Positions 1 to 8,201 of a stretch of 62,257 bases of DNA are shown in pieces. Location of the stretch: the NCBI GenBank assembly GCA_964612675.1, contig CAZTDD010000021.1, forward strand, positions 1 to 62,257, given 5' to 3'. Under the pieces are notes generated by a model, which saw only the letters and a list, made by a program, of their open reading frames with translations, was not told where the DNA came from and ran no database searches. Position 1 is the stretch's first letter; every line of letters starts with the position of its first letter. Made by a program: the position numbers and the translations under genes. The stretch is from CAZTDD01 sp964612675 (GTDB lineage Bacteria; Hinthialibacterota; Hinthialibacteria; Hinthialibacterales; JAKPRU01).

Positions 1-27
1 TCTCGCCGTTGAATCGGACAAAACGAG

Positions 28-175
28 ATGGCCACGCTTCGCTCGCCATGACGGATATCAAGCACGTTAAATCATCGGCTCCGACGGTCCTTCGCTCGCC
101 ATGACGGCAACGGGGACCGCGGTTTCTTCCTCAAATCACCGGCCTCGCCGGTCCGGGGCTCGCGATGACGACTGG
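28..175. repeat. Interspersed repeat with CGCTCGCCATGACGG modules (family D)
   Basis: Three imperfect copies of a module reading roughly CTTCGCTCGCCATGACGG lie at about 36-54, 91-108 and 150-167. They are separated by text such as 'atcatcggctccgacggtcc'. The same text occurs inverted at 33706-33850 and partly at 5701-5735. Each module contains an ATG, which creates a false upstream start for the following glycosyltransferase gene. No protein is supported here. The family resembles the interspersed GTCATTGCGAGC type repeats seen in many uncultured bacteria; that link is from memory. Confidence 0.7.
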
Positions 176-223
176 AACGTAAACGCGTATGATACAGAAC
201 GGACTGGACATTGCGATGGGACG

Positions 224-1195
224 ATGGAACAGAAACAGATGATCGAGATTTCCGCTGTAATCCCTGTTTATAACGAAGAAGAGAACCTGGCGGAGCTCCA
301 TCGAATTTTGACAGAGACGTTGGAGTCGCTGGAGAAACCGTTTGAGGTTCTGTACGTGGATGACGGCAGCACAGACCGATCGGTCGAACTTTTACGCGAA
401 ATCGCCAAAGACGATCCGCGCCTTCGCGTTCTCGTTTTTCGTAGAAACTTCGGCCAAACTGCGGCACTCGCCGCCGGGATCGAGCACGCCAACGGCGACA
501 TCATTGTCACCCTCGATGCCGATCTGCAAAACGATCCGCGCGATATCCCCAAACTGATTGAGAAGACCGGCGAAGATTACGACGTGGTATGCGGATGGCG
601 AAAGAACCGCCGCGATTCATGGAGCCGACGATTCTCGTCGTGGTGTGCAAACCGACTGGTGTGGTGGATTTCCGGGCTTCGAATCCACGATATCGGCTGT
701 ACATTGCGAGTATGTAAAGCCGACCTGCTAAAGGAAGTCGCGCTGTACGGCGAGATGCATCGGTTTATTCCGGTCTTCGCACATCAGCACGGTGCACGGA
801 TTTGCGAGATTCCGGTGAATCACCATCCGCGCAAAGGCGGTCACGCCAAGTATGGCATCGGCAGAACGCCGAAAGTCCTGCTTGACCTTTTGGTACTTTT
901 GCTGCTGGGAAGCTATTTGACGCGTCCGATTCATTTCTTCGGTGCGATTGGCGGTACGCTGATCGGAGGCGGTTTTTTATGCGGCCTTTGGGTTCTGATC
1001 GACAAATTCTTCTACGGGGGGAAAGCCCACCGAAATCCGGTTCTGCTGTTGGCTGTGTTTTTGGCGTTGCTCGGGGCGCAGATGATTTTAATGGGTCTGC
1101 TCGCGGAGCTGATCACGCGGATTTACCATGAATCCCGCAACAAGCCGATTTATATGCTGCGGGAGACAATCAATCTCGATACGGAATCCCGATAA
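224..1195 (+). CDS. GT2 family glycosyltransferase (polyprenyl-phosphate type)
   Basis: A 323-residue GT-A fold glycosyltransferase of the DPM1/ArnC/GtrB kind. These transfer a sugar from a nucleotide donor to a polyprenyl phosphate at the inner membrane. The N-terminus has VIPVYNEEENL, then YVDDGSTD and the metal-binding TLDADLQNDP. Two hydrophobic hairpins near the C-terminus (from LLDLLVLLLLGSYL and from NPVLLLAVFLALLG) anchor it, as is usual in this subfamily. The frame stays open upstream to 101, but those codons come from an interspersed repeat, so ATG 224 (or 239) is preferred. It ends 12 bp from a convergent oxidoreductase gene. The acceptor sugar cannot be read from the sequence. Confidence 0.9.
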   Translation: MEQKQMIEISAVIPVYNEEENLAELHRILTETLESLEKPFEVLYVDDGSTDRSVELLREIAKDDPRLRVLVFRRNFGQTAALAAGIEHANGDIIVTLDADLQNDPRDIPKLIEKTGEDYDVVCGWRKNRRDSWSRRFSSWCANRLVWWISGLRIHDIGCTLRVCKADLLKEVALYGEMHRFIPVFAHQHGARICEIPVNHHPRKGGHAKYGIGRTPKVLLDLLVLLLLGSYLTRPIHFFGAIGGTLIGGGFLCGLWVLIDKFFYGGKAHRNPVLLLAVFLALLGAQMILMGLLAELITRIYHESRNKPIYMLRETINLDTESR

Positions 1196-1207
1196 GTCAA
1201 TCGTATC

Positions 1208-2284
1208 CTAAATCCGAACAACTTCCTTCCGGTCGGCAGCCTCGCGGGCTTTGATACAGACACGTGTCATACGGATCGCATCCTCCGGGCCGATCAAGTG
1301 TTTTCCCTCGCCTCGCAACTCCGCCGCGAAATCGATAAACAAGTTTCCTGCCGGAGGCAGATCGAGATCCTTCGGTTCATCATTCCCGGCGATCAGTTCG
1401 ACTCGTTTCCCGAAATCTTTCAGCTCGATCACGCCATCCGCTCCGACAATTCGCAGACGATCGTCGCCGTGCGTCGGCGCTTTTGGCGGACGGAGATAAT
1501 CGATGTGGATATCCGCGACGCCGCCGTTATCGAACTGGAGAACCATCGCGCCGTAGTCTTCGCAGCCCGGGTACTCGGGGTGTTCTTTGTTCCCGTGAAG
1601 TCCCATGACCGTGGTGTAGTCGAGTCCGGTTGTAAAATGGATGTAATCGACCGCGTGGATTGCGACCCATAGGAACGAGCCGCCGTAGGTTGCGCGTTTT
1701 TTGAAAAAGTCGGGACGGCTTCGGCCGAATTTATACGATTTCTGTGCGCTGGCGAGGATCGGCTCGCCGATTTTTCCCTCTGCGATTGCATTGTGGATAC
1801 AGAGATACGCCGGGATGTAGCGCATACCGAACATTGCGGTCAGCCGGACGTTATTCTCTTTGACGGCGCGTTCGAGCGCGTCGAGGTCTCTTTCGGTTGT
1901 CGCCACGGGTTTTTCCGAAATGATATGGATACCTTTCTCGGCGGCGGCGATCGAGGCTTTGGCGTTTTGGTAATACGGCAGGCACACCACCGCCACGTCG
2001 AGTGTTGTTTCTTCCAGCATTTGTTCGTACTGGTCGAAAACGCGGGTTTGTTCGGTGAACAGTTTCGATCGCCGCAGCCACGCGACATCTTCGTCGGGCG
2101 TGGTTTTTGCGTACGCGGCTAGTCGTGCGCCTTGTACGCTGGGCATGCCGCTGAAGACGTAGCCGGTATGGCCCTGGTTGCCGATCAGGCCGACATTGAT
2201 GGTCTCAAGATTGTTTGATGCGGCGTGCGTTGTGGCGGCGATTGTCCCGTACAGGCCGGTTGCGAGGAATTGTCGTCGATCCAT
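1208..2284 (-). CDS. Gfo/Idh/MocA family oxidoreductase, exported
   Basis: A 358-residue NAD(P)-dependent sugar dehydrogenase-like protein. The N-terminus MDRRQFLATG followed by a short hydrophobic stretch looks like a Tat signal, common in exported members of this family. The Rossmann fold begins at residue 30 with VGLIGNQGHTG, and the conserved EKP motif is at residues 124-126. The C-terminal half carries the typical alpha/beta domain (FLWVAIHAVDYIHF, MVLQFDNGG). AAGGAG lies six bases before ATG 2284. Substrate unknown; related proteins act on inositols or modified sugars. It is transcribed away from the pseudogene downstream of it in the window. Confidence 0.9.
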   Translation of the reverse strand: MDRRQFLATGLYGTIAATTHAASNNLETINVGLIGNQGHTGYVFSGMPSVQGARLAAYAKTTPDEDVAWLRRSKLFTEQTRVFDQYEQMLEETTLDVAVVCLPYYQNAKASIAAAEKGIHIISEKPVATTERDLDALERAVKENNVRLTAMFGMRYIPAYLCIHNAIAEGKIGEPILASAQKSYKFGRSRPDFFKKRATYGGSFLWVAIHAVDYIHFTTGLDYTTVMGLHGNKEHPEYPGCEDYGAMVLQFDNGGVADIHIDYLRPPKAPTHGDDRLRIVGADGVIELKDFGKRVELIAGNDEPKDLDLPPAGNLFIDFAAELRGEGKHLIGPEDAIRMTRVCIKAREAADRKEVVRI

Positions 2285-2449
2285 GGGAGGCTCCTTTTGG
2301 ATTGGAATCCATGAAGTTTCTACCAGAGATCCGCCGGCGGGAACAGGTTGTTCGTGTGTGCATGCCCGCCGCTCTTTTTCGATACCGGGTGTGTGAGGAC
2401 AATGCTACTATAGGCTCCATCACCCCCGTCCTGCGCGAAGGAGATGTCC

Positions 2450-3897
2450 ATGCCCGACAAGAAGAAGGACGAACAAGAACAACAATCGCAATCGGTCGAC
2501 CAACAATCGCAACCGGAAGAGCAAGAAGAGAGACAGCGGCCGGTCGCAATTGTCGGCATCGGTTCCTCCGCGGGCGGTTTGGAAGCGCTGACTACGTTTT
2601 TGGACAACCTTCCCGGGGATACGGGCTTGGCGTTTGTCGTGGTCTCCCATCAACCCTCCGACAATATCAGCATGCTCCCCGAGCTGCTGCGAAAACACAG
2701 CCAAATGAACTTGAAACAGACTTCTTCCGGGAATTCGATGCGTTTCAGTCGCTGCAGAATGAGTTGAGAAACAAGATTTCCGAGCTTCCGGAAGACTATA
2801 CGTTTCGCGCCTGGGTGCCCGCGTGTGCGACCGGTGAGGAGGCCTATTCGGTGGCCATTACTTTGGTCGAATCGATGAAACAATGTAAGAAATACCTCGA
2901 GGTGCAGGTGTTCGCCACCGATCTTGATGACGAGGCCGTTCAACGGGCGCGTTCCGGTGTCTATCCGGACGGAATTGCCGCCGATGTGCCTCAACATTTC
3001 CTCGATCACTATTTTGTTCGCGAAGACAGCCAATACCGCGTCAAAAAGGAGATCCGCGATACACTGGTATTCGCCCAGCAAAACATCATCAAAGATCCGC
3101 CGTTTGGCAACATGGATCTGGTCTGCTGTCGTAATCTTCTGATCTACTTAACAACCGATCTTCAGAAGCGGCTTCTCCCGATTCTTCATTACGCGTTGCG
3201 TCCTGAGGGGATTCTGATGCTTGGTTCTTCGGAAAGCATCCTGGAACACGAAGATCATTTCGAGCGGATTGACAGAAAGTGGAAGATATTCCGAAAAGCC
3301 CAAACACCTTTCCCGGATCGCGATTTGATCGAATCCACCAAACGACCCGAAATCGAATACCCGGGCTACACACCGGAATTCCACGAGCGGGCACGCCCGA
3401 CGCGGGACATGCTCGACATCGAACAGAAACTGCTTTCCACGTTCGCCCCCACCAGCGTCATCGCGAATCGAGACGGGACCATCAAGTATGTCCACGGGCG
3501 AACCGGTCTCTATTTTGAGATGTCCTCGGGGCAGCCCCGAAACAACCTGTTCGAGATGGCCCGTGAGGGGTTGCATCCCAGTCTTTCCTCCGCGATTCGA
3601 CAGGCGGAGGAACAAGAGGCCCCGGTCGTTCGAAAAGACGTCAAGGTCAAGACAAACGCTGAATGGAGTTACGTGGACATTACCGTCCGAAAAGTCCACG
3701 AGCCCGATACAATGCGCGGGTTCTTTATTATTTCGTTTGAGCCCGTTGAGGAAGAAGAAGGCGAGGTCGAAGAGGGGGAAGAGGAATCACAAGAAGAGCA
3801 AGAGTACCGCTCGGTGGAAGTTCGGCGCCTCGTCCGCGAAACCGCCCAAGCCGCCATGATCTTCCTGTCGATGGAGGATGTGACGGGGAACGAGTGA
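2450..3897 (+). pseudogene. Broken CheB-CheR fusion (methylesterase/methyltransferase) with internal deletion
   Basis: The gene starts at ATG 2450 behind GAAGGAG with the beginning of a CheB methylesterase (VGIGSSAGGLEAL, then FVVVSHQPSDN). At about 2700 this frame loses similarity and stops at 2767. A different frame picks up at about 2703 directly inside a CheR methyltransferase: TDFFREFDAF, then the SAM loop ACATGEEAYS, FATDLDDEAV and DLVCCRNLLIYL. It runs into a PAS-like tail to 3897. Most of CheB and the CheR N-terminal domain are therefore missing and the two parts are out of frame. The Glu-rich end (residues EEEEGEVEEGEEE) jumping to FLSMEDVTGNE may mark a second deletion. An assembly mis-join is the alternative. 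Confidence 0.75.
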
Positions 3898-3954
3898 GAA
3901 AGCCTGCCGGAAGCGGAGAGGTATAAGCCGGTCGGAAGAATACAAAAAAGGAAA

Positions 3955-4629
3955 ATGAAAAAGAAAACCGTCACCGCCATTTTACTGACACCGATCGCCC
4001 TTCTCATTGTGGGGCTGGCGACTTGCGCGACGTTCGCGTCGCGGAATACATCGTTTGAAGAGAAGATGAATGCGTTTGTGACGAAGGACGAGCCTGGTTC
4101 CGAGTTCAGACTCCTTAATGGGAAGGATCTTTCGGGGTGGGAGGTGCATGGGATCGGACGATGGACGGTTGAGGAAGGTGTCCTCACAGTGAAACGCGGG
4201 CTCGGCTATCTCGCGACACGTTGCGATGCGTTCGACGACATTATCCTCTCGCTGGATATTCGGGTCAGCGAGGAAGGAAACAGCGGTGTGTTTTTCCGCT
4301 CGAAAGACCCGGGGTTCGGTCTGCGTCCATGGCCGGAAGGATATGAAGCTCAGGTCGATAACCACGATCCCCAAAACCCTACCGGCAGTATTTATGACAT
4401 GGTGACGGCGGAGCCGTTGCTTACGAAAGACAACGAGTGGTTTGAGATGGAGATTTCAGCCATCGGGCCGCATATTGAGATTCGGGTCAACAATGAAACG
4501 GTTGCTGAAGCGACCGACACGACCCATAAAAAAGGGTTCATTGCTCTCCAGGCTCACGATCCATTTTGTCAAGTCGATTTTCGGGAGATTGTGCTGAGGA
4601 TTCCGGAGAATACAGAGGCTCTTTGGTGA
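3955..4629 (+). CDS. DUF1080 (3-keto-disaccharide hydrolase-like) exported protein
   Basis: A 224-residue protein with an N-terminal hydrophobic segment (residues 7-28) that should act as a signal anchor or signal peptide. The rest is one concanavalin-like DUF1080 domain: FRLLNGKDLSGWEVHG, then WTVEEGVLTV, the GVFFRS block and a Gly/Asp/Asn-rich stretch ending at SIYDM. Family members are periplasmic and some hydrolyse 3-keto-glycosides, often next to Gfo/Idh oxidoreductases; one lies 1.7 kb upstream here. AAAGGAAA precedes ATG 3955. No catalytic residue assignment is attempted. Confidence 0.88.
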   Translation: MKKKTVTAILLTPIALLIVGLATCATFASRNTSFEEKMNAFVTKDEPGSEFRLLNGKDLSGWEVHGIGRWTVEEGVLTVKRGLGYLATRCDAFDDIILSLDIRVSEEGNSGVFFRSKDPGFGLRPWPEGYEAQVDNHDPQNPTGSIYDMVTAEPLLTKDNEWFEMEISAIGPHIEIRVNNETVAEATDTTHKKGFIALQAHDPFCQVDFREIVLRIPENTEALW

Positions 4630-5036
4630 CCGAAGCGGTTGGTGAAGCCCTGGGAAATCCCCTGAAAAATGCTTGCGGATGTTCTGGATTAATGTTACAG
4701 TTGCTGTAATTTAATATCGATTCGGTTGACAATTACAGCAGTTTATCAGCCGCGCCGACATACGACAGTTGCGGATTCAATGCGGAATTCGTTCACTATA
4801 GGTAGAGAGTACGTGCTGTGTTGCTTTTGGATGAAACCACCGCGATTCGGCGATGCTGACAGATTCTCATGCGAAGGTTCGGCTGCGATTTGTTCGACGG
4901 TTTCCAACAATGGCGATATCTTTTGGTTGAAGAGTGAGTTGAGTGCGTTTTTCTGCATCGAAGATCAAAAAACAAACGCGAAAGGGTTGGTTCGTCGGTT
5001 GTTGAGAGGCTGTAGAAGAGGTTTTCCAGATTTAGT
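4630..5036. other. Intergenic region with a TTACAG inverted-repeat cluster
   Basis: 407 bp without a convincing gene. The notable content is TTACAG-TTG-CTGTAA at 4695-4709 and a further ATTACAG at 4732-4738. A TTGACA (4726-4731) sits between CTGTAAT and ATTACAG. No good -10 lies 16-18 bp downstream of that TTGACA, so a complete promoter is not called. Short open frames here have no recognisable protein character. Confidence 0.45.
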
Positions 5037-5669
5037 ATGAAAAATGAGAGTATTTTCAGCACAACCCGGCAGGTTGCCATTCGCGAGGCCCGCGAGTTGA
5101 TGAATCGGTTTGACCACGAACCGACGCATGCGCAACAGGTGTGCCGGCTGGCGCTACAACTATTCGATGAACTGACCATTCTGCATGGATACAGTGATGA
5201 AGAGCGGATGTTGCTCGAATGCGCTGCATTGCTCCACGATATTGGGTGGACAACGAAGCATACCGCGCATCACAAAGGCTCCCGGGACGCCATCCTGGCG
5301 GAACCATTCACAGGACTCGACGATATACAGAAGTTGATTGTGGCCCTTGTGGCCCGGTATCATCGCAAGTCCCATCCCCGTTCGAATCACAAGGGATACC
5401 GGGACCTTTCCTCTGATCATCGTCGTGTGGTCCGGGTGCTCTCCTCTTTTCTTCGCATCGCGGACGGGCTCGACCGCAGTCATACCAGCAATATCAAAAA
5501 GGTCACCTGCGAAATCTGCGAAGATGAAGTCGTGTTCCGGCTTGTGACCTATTCCAGTCCCATGACGGAACTCTACGGACTGCGCAAGAAGATCAGCCTG
5601 TTTGAAGAAGTATTTGGGCTGTCTGTGTGGCCGGAGCCGGTGAAAGAGACGGCGTACGCTCAGGGCTGA
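5037..5669 (+). CDS. HD domain protein related to the Ppx/GppA C-terminal domain
   Basis: A 210-residue stand-alone HD-domain protein. The metal ligands of an HD phosphohydrolase are visible: H31, the H67-D68 pair in AALLHDIGW, H78/H79 in the HHKGSRD motif, and IADGLDRSH further on. This arrangement matches the helical HD domain that follows the actin-like fold in exopolyphosphatase/GppA proteins, here without the Ppx part. Function could be phosphohydrolase or regulatory. No strong ribosome binding site precedes ATG 5037. It is convergent with the outer-membrane protein gene at 5797-7878. Confidence 0.8.
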   Translation: MKNESIFSTTRQVAIREARELMNRFDHEPTHAQQVCRLALQLFDELTILHGYSDEERMLLECAALLHDIGWTTKHTAHHKGSRDAILAEPFTGLDDIQKLIVALVARYHRKSHPRSNHKGYRDLSSDHRRVVRVLSSFLRIADGLDRSHTSNIKKVTCEICEDEVVFRLVTYSSPMTELYGLRKKISLFEEVFGLSVWPEPVKETAYAQG

Positions 5670-5700
5670 GCAATCTCATTGCAGAACCGGATAGAAAGAA

Positions 5701-5735
5701 GAGACGGCCACGCTTCGCTCGCCGTGACGGCAAAG
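5701..5735. repeat. Partial family D interspersed repeat
   Basis: The text 'gacggccacgcttcgctcgc' followed by CGTGACGG matches the modules at the start of the window and at 33706-33850. It lies between two convergent genes. Confidence 0.6.
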
Positions 5736-5796
5736 TGAACAACCGCGAACAGCCACGCTTTCTTTACAACGTCTCCCCCGGCGATCCCCGGTGTTC

Positions 5797-7878
5797 TCAG
5801 AATGTGTAGACGATTTTCGTAAACACCCCCCTCATGGTCTCTTCATCCTCCTCGCTGACGCTGTTGTATACGAGGTACCAATGCGCGTTCTCGACAAATT
5901 CCCAGCCGAAGATGACGCTGATGTTGTGGATGCCCTCGTCGCGATGTTGGAGAGACGTTTTGACCCACATCTCGTCAGTGAAGAAGTAGTCGAACACGAT
6001 GCGATTCAATAAAGCCGTGTTTTCCTCGCCATCCTTTTCTTCCTCGAAACGGGTAACCAGCTCGTGCCGAAGTGGAAGTCGTTCCACCACCTTGACCTGT
6101 TTTTCGAGGACAAACTCATCGTATGCAGTCTCTTCAAATTCACCCCGGGCATATTCCAGTTCTGTGGAACGCCAATAGTCCGATTCATGAAACACGACAC
6201 CTGCTGATACCCGGTCGTTGTTGTATGGAGCATGATACTCATCCTCCCGGCTGACGAAGACGCCGAAATCATTCGGAAAGACGACCTCCTGCCACAATCG
6301 ATAATCTCGTAGTGTGGTTTCCGAATCCTCGTTCTCGTAGAGTTCAACTTCGGCGAATGTGTCGAATTCCTTGTACCATCGATCTTCCGCCTCATGGCGG
6401 TACCAGGTCCGGAGTTCCGGTCCGAAGATGTTTCGCCTCGGGATATACCCCAGCATGGGATTGAACTCATCGGTGATCGCCTTGTACCTCAAGCTGACAT
6501 CCCATGGATATTTTTCGTAATCGAGCGATGTATATCCGAGATAATCGGTGCTGTCCTTTGTCGGCATGCCGAATTTATCCTCATCTCTGTCATCGGCGAC
6601 CGAGCCTTGGAATCGTATGTTGTAATCATCGTTCAGATAGAATTTGCCATCCGTGCTTGCAACACGGGAAAATCCATCCTCAAATTCGGATGCGGCGGCG
6701 TAATATCCAATATTTGATTTTTGCCCGACCTCCTGCACGACCCGGAACACACTCGAGTTTCCCTTCCGTGTATCGTCGTGATGGATCTCGCTGTCGATGT
6801 TCAGAAACGCAAATGCGTAATCGCCGTGTTTGCCGTTAATTCGCGCGGCGGTTTGAATATCGGTAAACCGTCGGCTGTAGTAGAGACGGTTTCTCATTCG
6901 CAGGAGTTCTTCGCCCTCACGGAAAAACGGTCTTTTCTCAGGGAGAAGTCGTTCGGTATCCCGTAGTTCAATCGTGTCGGCGTCCGCTTCAACCTGTCCA
7001 AAATCGGGATTGATCGCCCAGGCGGTGACTATCGAAGGCGAGAGCCGGAAACTGATATCGCCGCCGGTTTCCGCCGTGAAATCGCTGTCCCCGTTGAAAC
7101 TGTATTGGCTGCTGGCATAGGGAGAAATCTCCCAATTGCGGTCGAATTTCGTCTCGGCGAGGTTCAGCCCGGTGAGATGGCCGAAGTAGCGCGGTTCATA
7201 GCTCTCCGTTGGATTGAAACTCCAGAAACTCTCGCTGTCGATCCGGCGGACGATTCGTGTGATGTTGAGCCCCCATGTTTGATCGTCTCCGCGGTAGTAA
7301 TTCATAATGCCGAAAGGAATTCGCATTTCGACCGTCCAGCGGTCTTCGTGAATCTTTGCCGCAAGGTCCCACTCGGCCGACCAGCCGGTGTTGAATGAAC
7401 CCGGTGCCGCACCCGACTTTGCATCCAGTTTTGTTCCCAACGGATTGCTGAAAAAAGCATATTTGGACCGGTGATCGTGAAACGGGTCAAACTGGACTTC
7501 CACAAAATCGTCGCCTCGAAAGAAACGATCTTCGCGGCGTTCTGTCGCTCGAATTTCGTCGATCTTGTCGTCGAAGCATTCAACGGAAACGTAGAGATGT
7601 CGTTTCGTGTACGCGATCCGTGTAACCGTTCGAAGGGGGGCCACCTCGTGCGTTCGTTCATCGATGAAATCGGTGGCGATATCGGCCTCTTGCCAGAACG
7701 GTTCGTCTAGAACGCCGTCGACTTGCATCTCCGTATCGACTTGGAGCGCCTCGACCGAGGGCACATCGGCATTGGGATCGTCGTGGGCTGGCGTATGAAA
7801 CGCAGACAGAGATATCGCCATCCAGAAAAGACAACGCAGAACCGATGTCTCAGAGCGTAGGGGAAGTGGCTTTTTCAT
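5797..7878 (-). CDS. CBM9-like/DUF5916 outer-membrane protein
   Basis: A 693-residue protein with a likely signal peptide (residues 1-31, cleavage near TPAHDD). Residues about 40-235 form a family 9 carbohydrate-binding-like beta sandwich: VDGVLDEPFWQEA, then DDFVEVQFDPF and WTVEMRIPFG. The remainder has the features of DUF5916: INPDFGQVEADADTIEL, then LPEKRPFFREG, followed by alternating aromatic/polar strands. It ends in KIVYTF, whose final Phe is typical of a barrel recognised by the BAM machine. It is probably an outer-membrane protein involved in saccharide handling; substrate unknown. It is the last gene of the minus-strand region. Confidence 0.85.
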   Translation of the reverse strand: MKKPLPLRSETSVLRCLFWMAISLSAFHTPAHDDPNADVPSVEALQVDTEMQVDGVLDEPFWQEADIATDFIDERTHEVAPLRTVTRIAYTKRHLYVSVECFDDKIDEIRATERREDRFFRGDDFVEVQFDPFHDHRSKYAFFSNPLGTKLDAKSGAAPGSFNTGWSAEWDLAAKIHEDRWTVEMRIPFGIMNYYRGDDQTWGLNITRIVRRIDSESFWSFNPTESYEPRYFGHLTGLNLAETKFDRNWEISPYASSQYSFNGDSDFTAETGGDISFRLSPSIVTAWAINPDFGQVEADADTIELRDTERLLPEKRPFFREGEELLRMRNRLYYSRRFTDIQTAARINGKHGDYAFAFLNIDSEIHHDDTRKGNSSVFRVVQEVGQKSNIGYYAAASEFEDGFSRVASTDGKFYLNDDYNIRFQGSVADDRDEDKFGMPTKDSTDYLGYTSLDYEKYPWDVSLRYKAITDEFNPMLGYIPRRNIFGPELRTWYRHEAEDRWYKEFDTFAEVELYENEDSETTLRDYRLWQEVVFPNDFGVFVSREDEYHAPYNNDRVSAGVVFHESDYWRSTELEYARGEFEETAYDEFVLEKQVKVVERLPLRHELVTRFEEEKDGEENTALLNRIVFDYFFTDEMWVKTSLQHRDEGIHNISVIFGWEFVENAHWYLVYNSVSEEDEETMRGVFTKIVYTF

Positions 7879-7922
7879 ACGGCCCGGCGCTATCCGTGAA
7901 GAGAGATCAAGGGAAGATTATG

Positions 7923-8114
7923 CTAGCGGATTGTAGTCTTCATCCTAGGTTTCCTTAGGACGCCGGGGTTGAAGCCTTCTCCGCTTTTACGCGCTTGACA
8001 TCGTTCATCTCGGTCGGGCCAGCCACAAAACCGACACATCAATACGTTGCCGCAATCGCTGCAGCCGCCAACGGGCAGCGGCTTCCCGCAAGAAGGACAG
8101 GGTTCCATCATCAT
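7923..8114 (-). CDS. Small zinc-ribbon protein
   Basis: A 63-residue protein with three CxxC-type knuckles in the first 30 residues (CPSC, CSDC, then CRFC), which should bind one or two zinc ions, followed by a basic tail. Three tandem ATGs lie at 8114, 8111 and 8108. A good GGAG lies upstream inside the 10-bp palindrome AGGAGCTCCT (8120-8129), and a sigma70-like promoter lies just beyond. No specific function is recognised. The Cys pattern, ribosome binding site and promoter together make this a real small gene rather than a chance frame. Confidence 0.7.
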   Translation of the reverse strand: MMMEPCPSCGKPLPVGGCSDCGNVLMCRFCGWPDRDERCQARKSGEGFNPGVLRKPRMKTTIR

Positions 8115-8153
8115 GATTCAGGAGCTCCTTGCAATGATCATTTGTTCAACTAC

Positions 8154-8182
8154 AGTATTGCTCTAATGTTCACCCTTGTCAA
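8154..8182 (-). promoter_or_regulatory. Sigma70-like promoter for the small zinc-ribbon gene
   Basis: On the minus strand TTGACA (8182-8177) is followed after 17 bp by AATACT (8159-8154). This is about 45 bp upstream of the start at 8114. Confidence 0.55.
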
Positions 8183-8201
8183 GAGAAAAATGGCTGGAGA
8201 T

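Noticed and set aside
4726..5040. 104-codon frame before the HD-domain gene
   Set aside because: No ribosome binding site, no recognisable domain and atypical composition; it overlaps the HD start.
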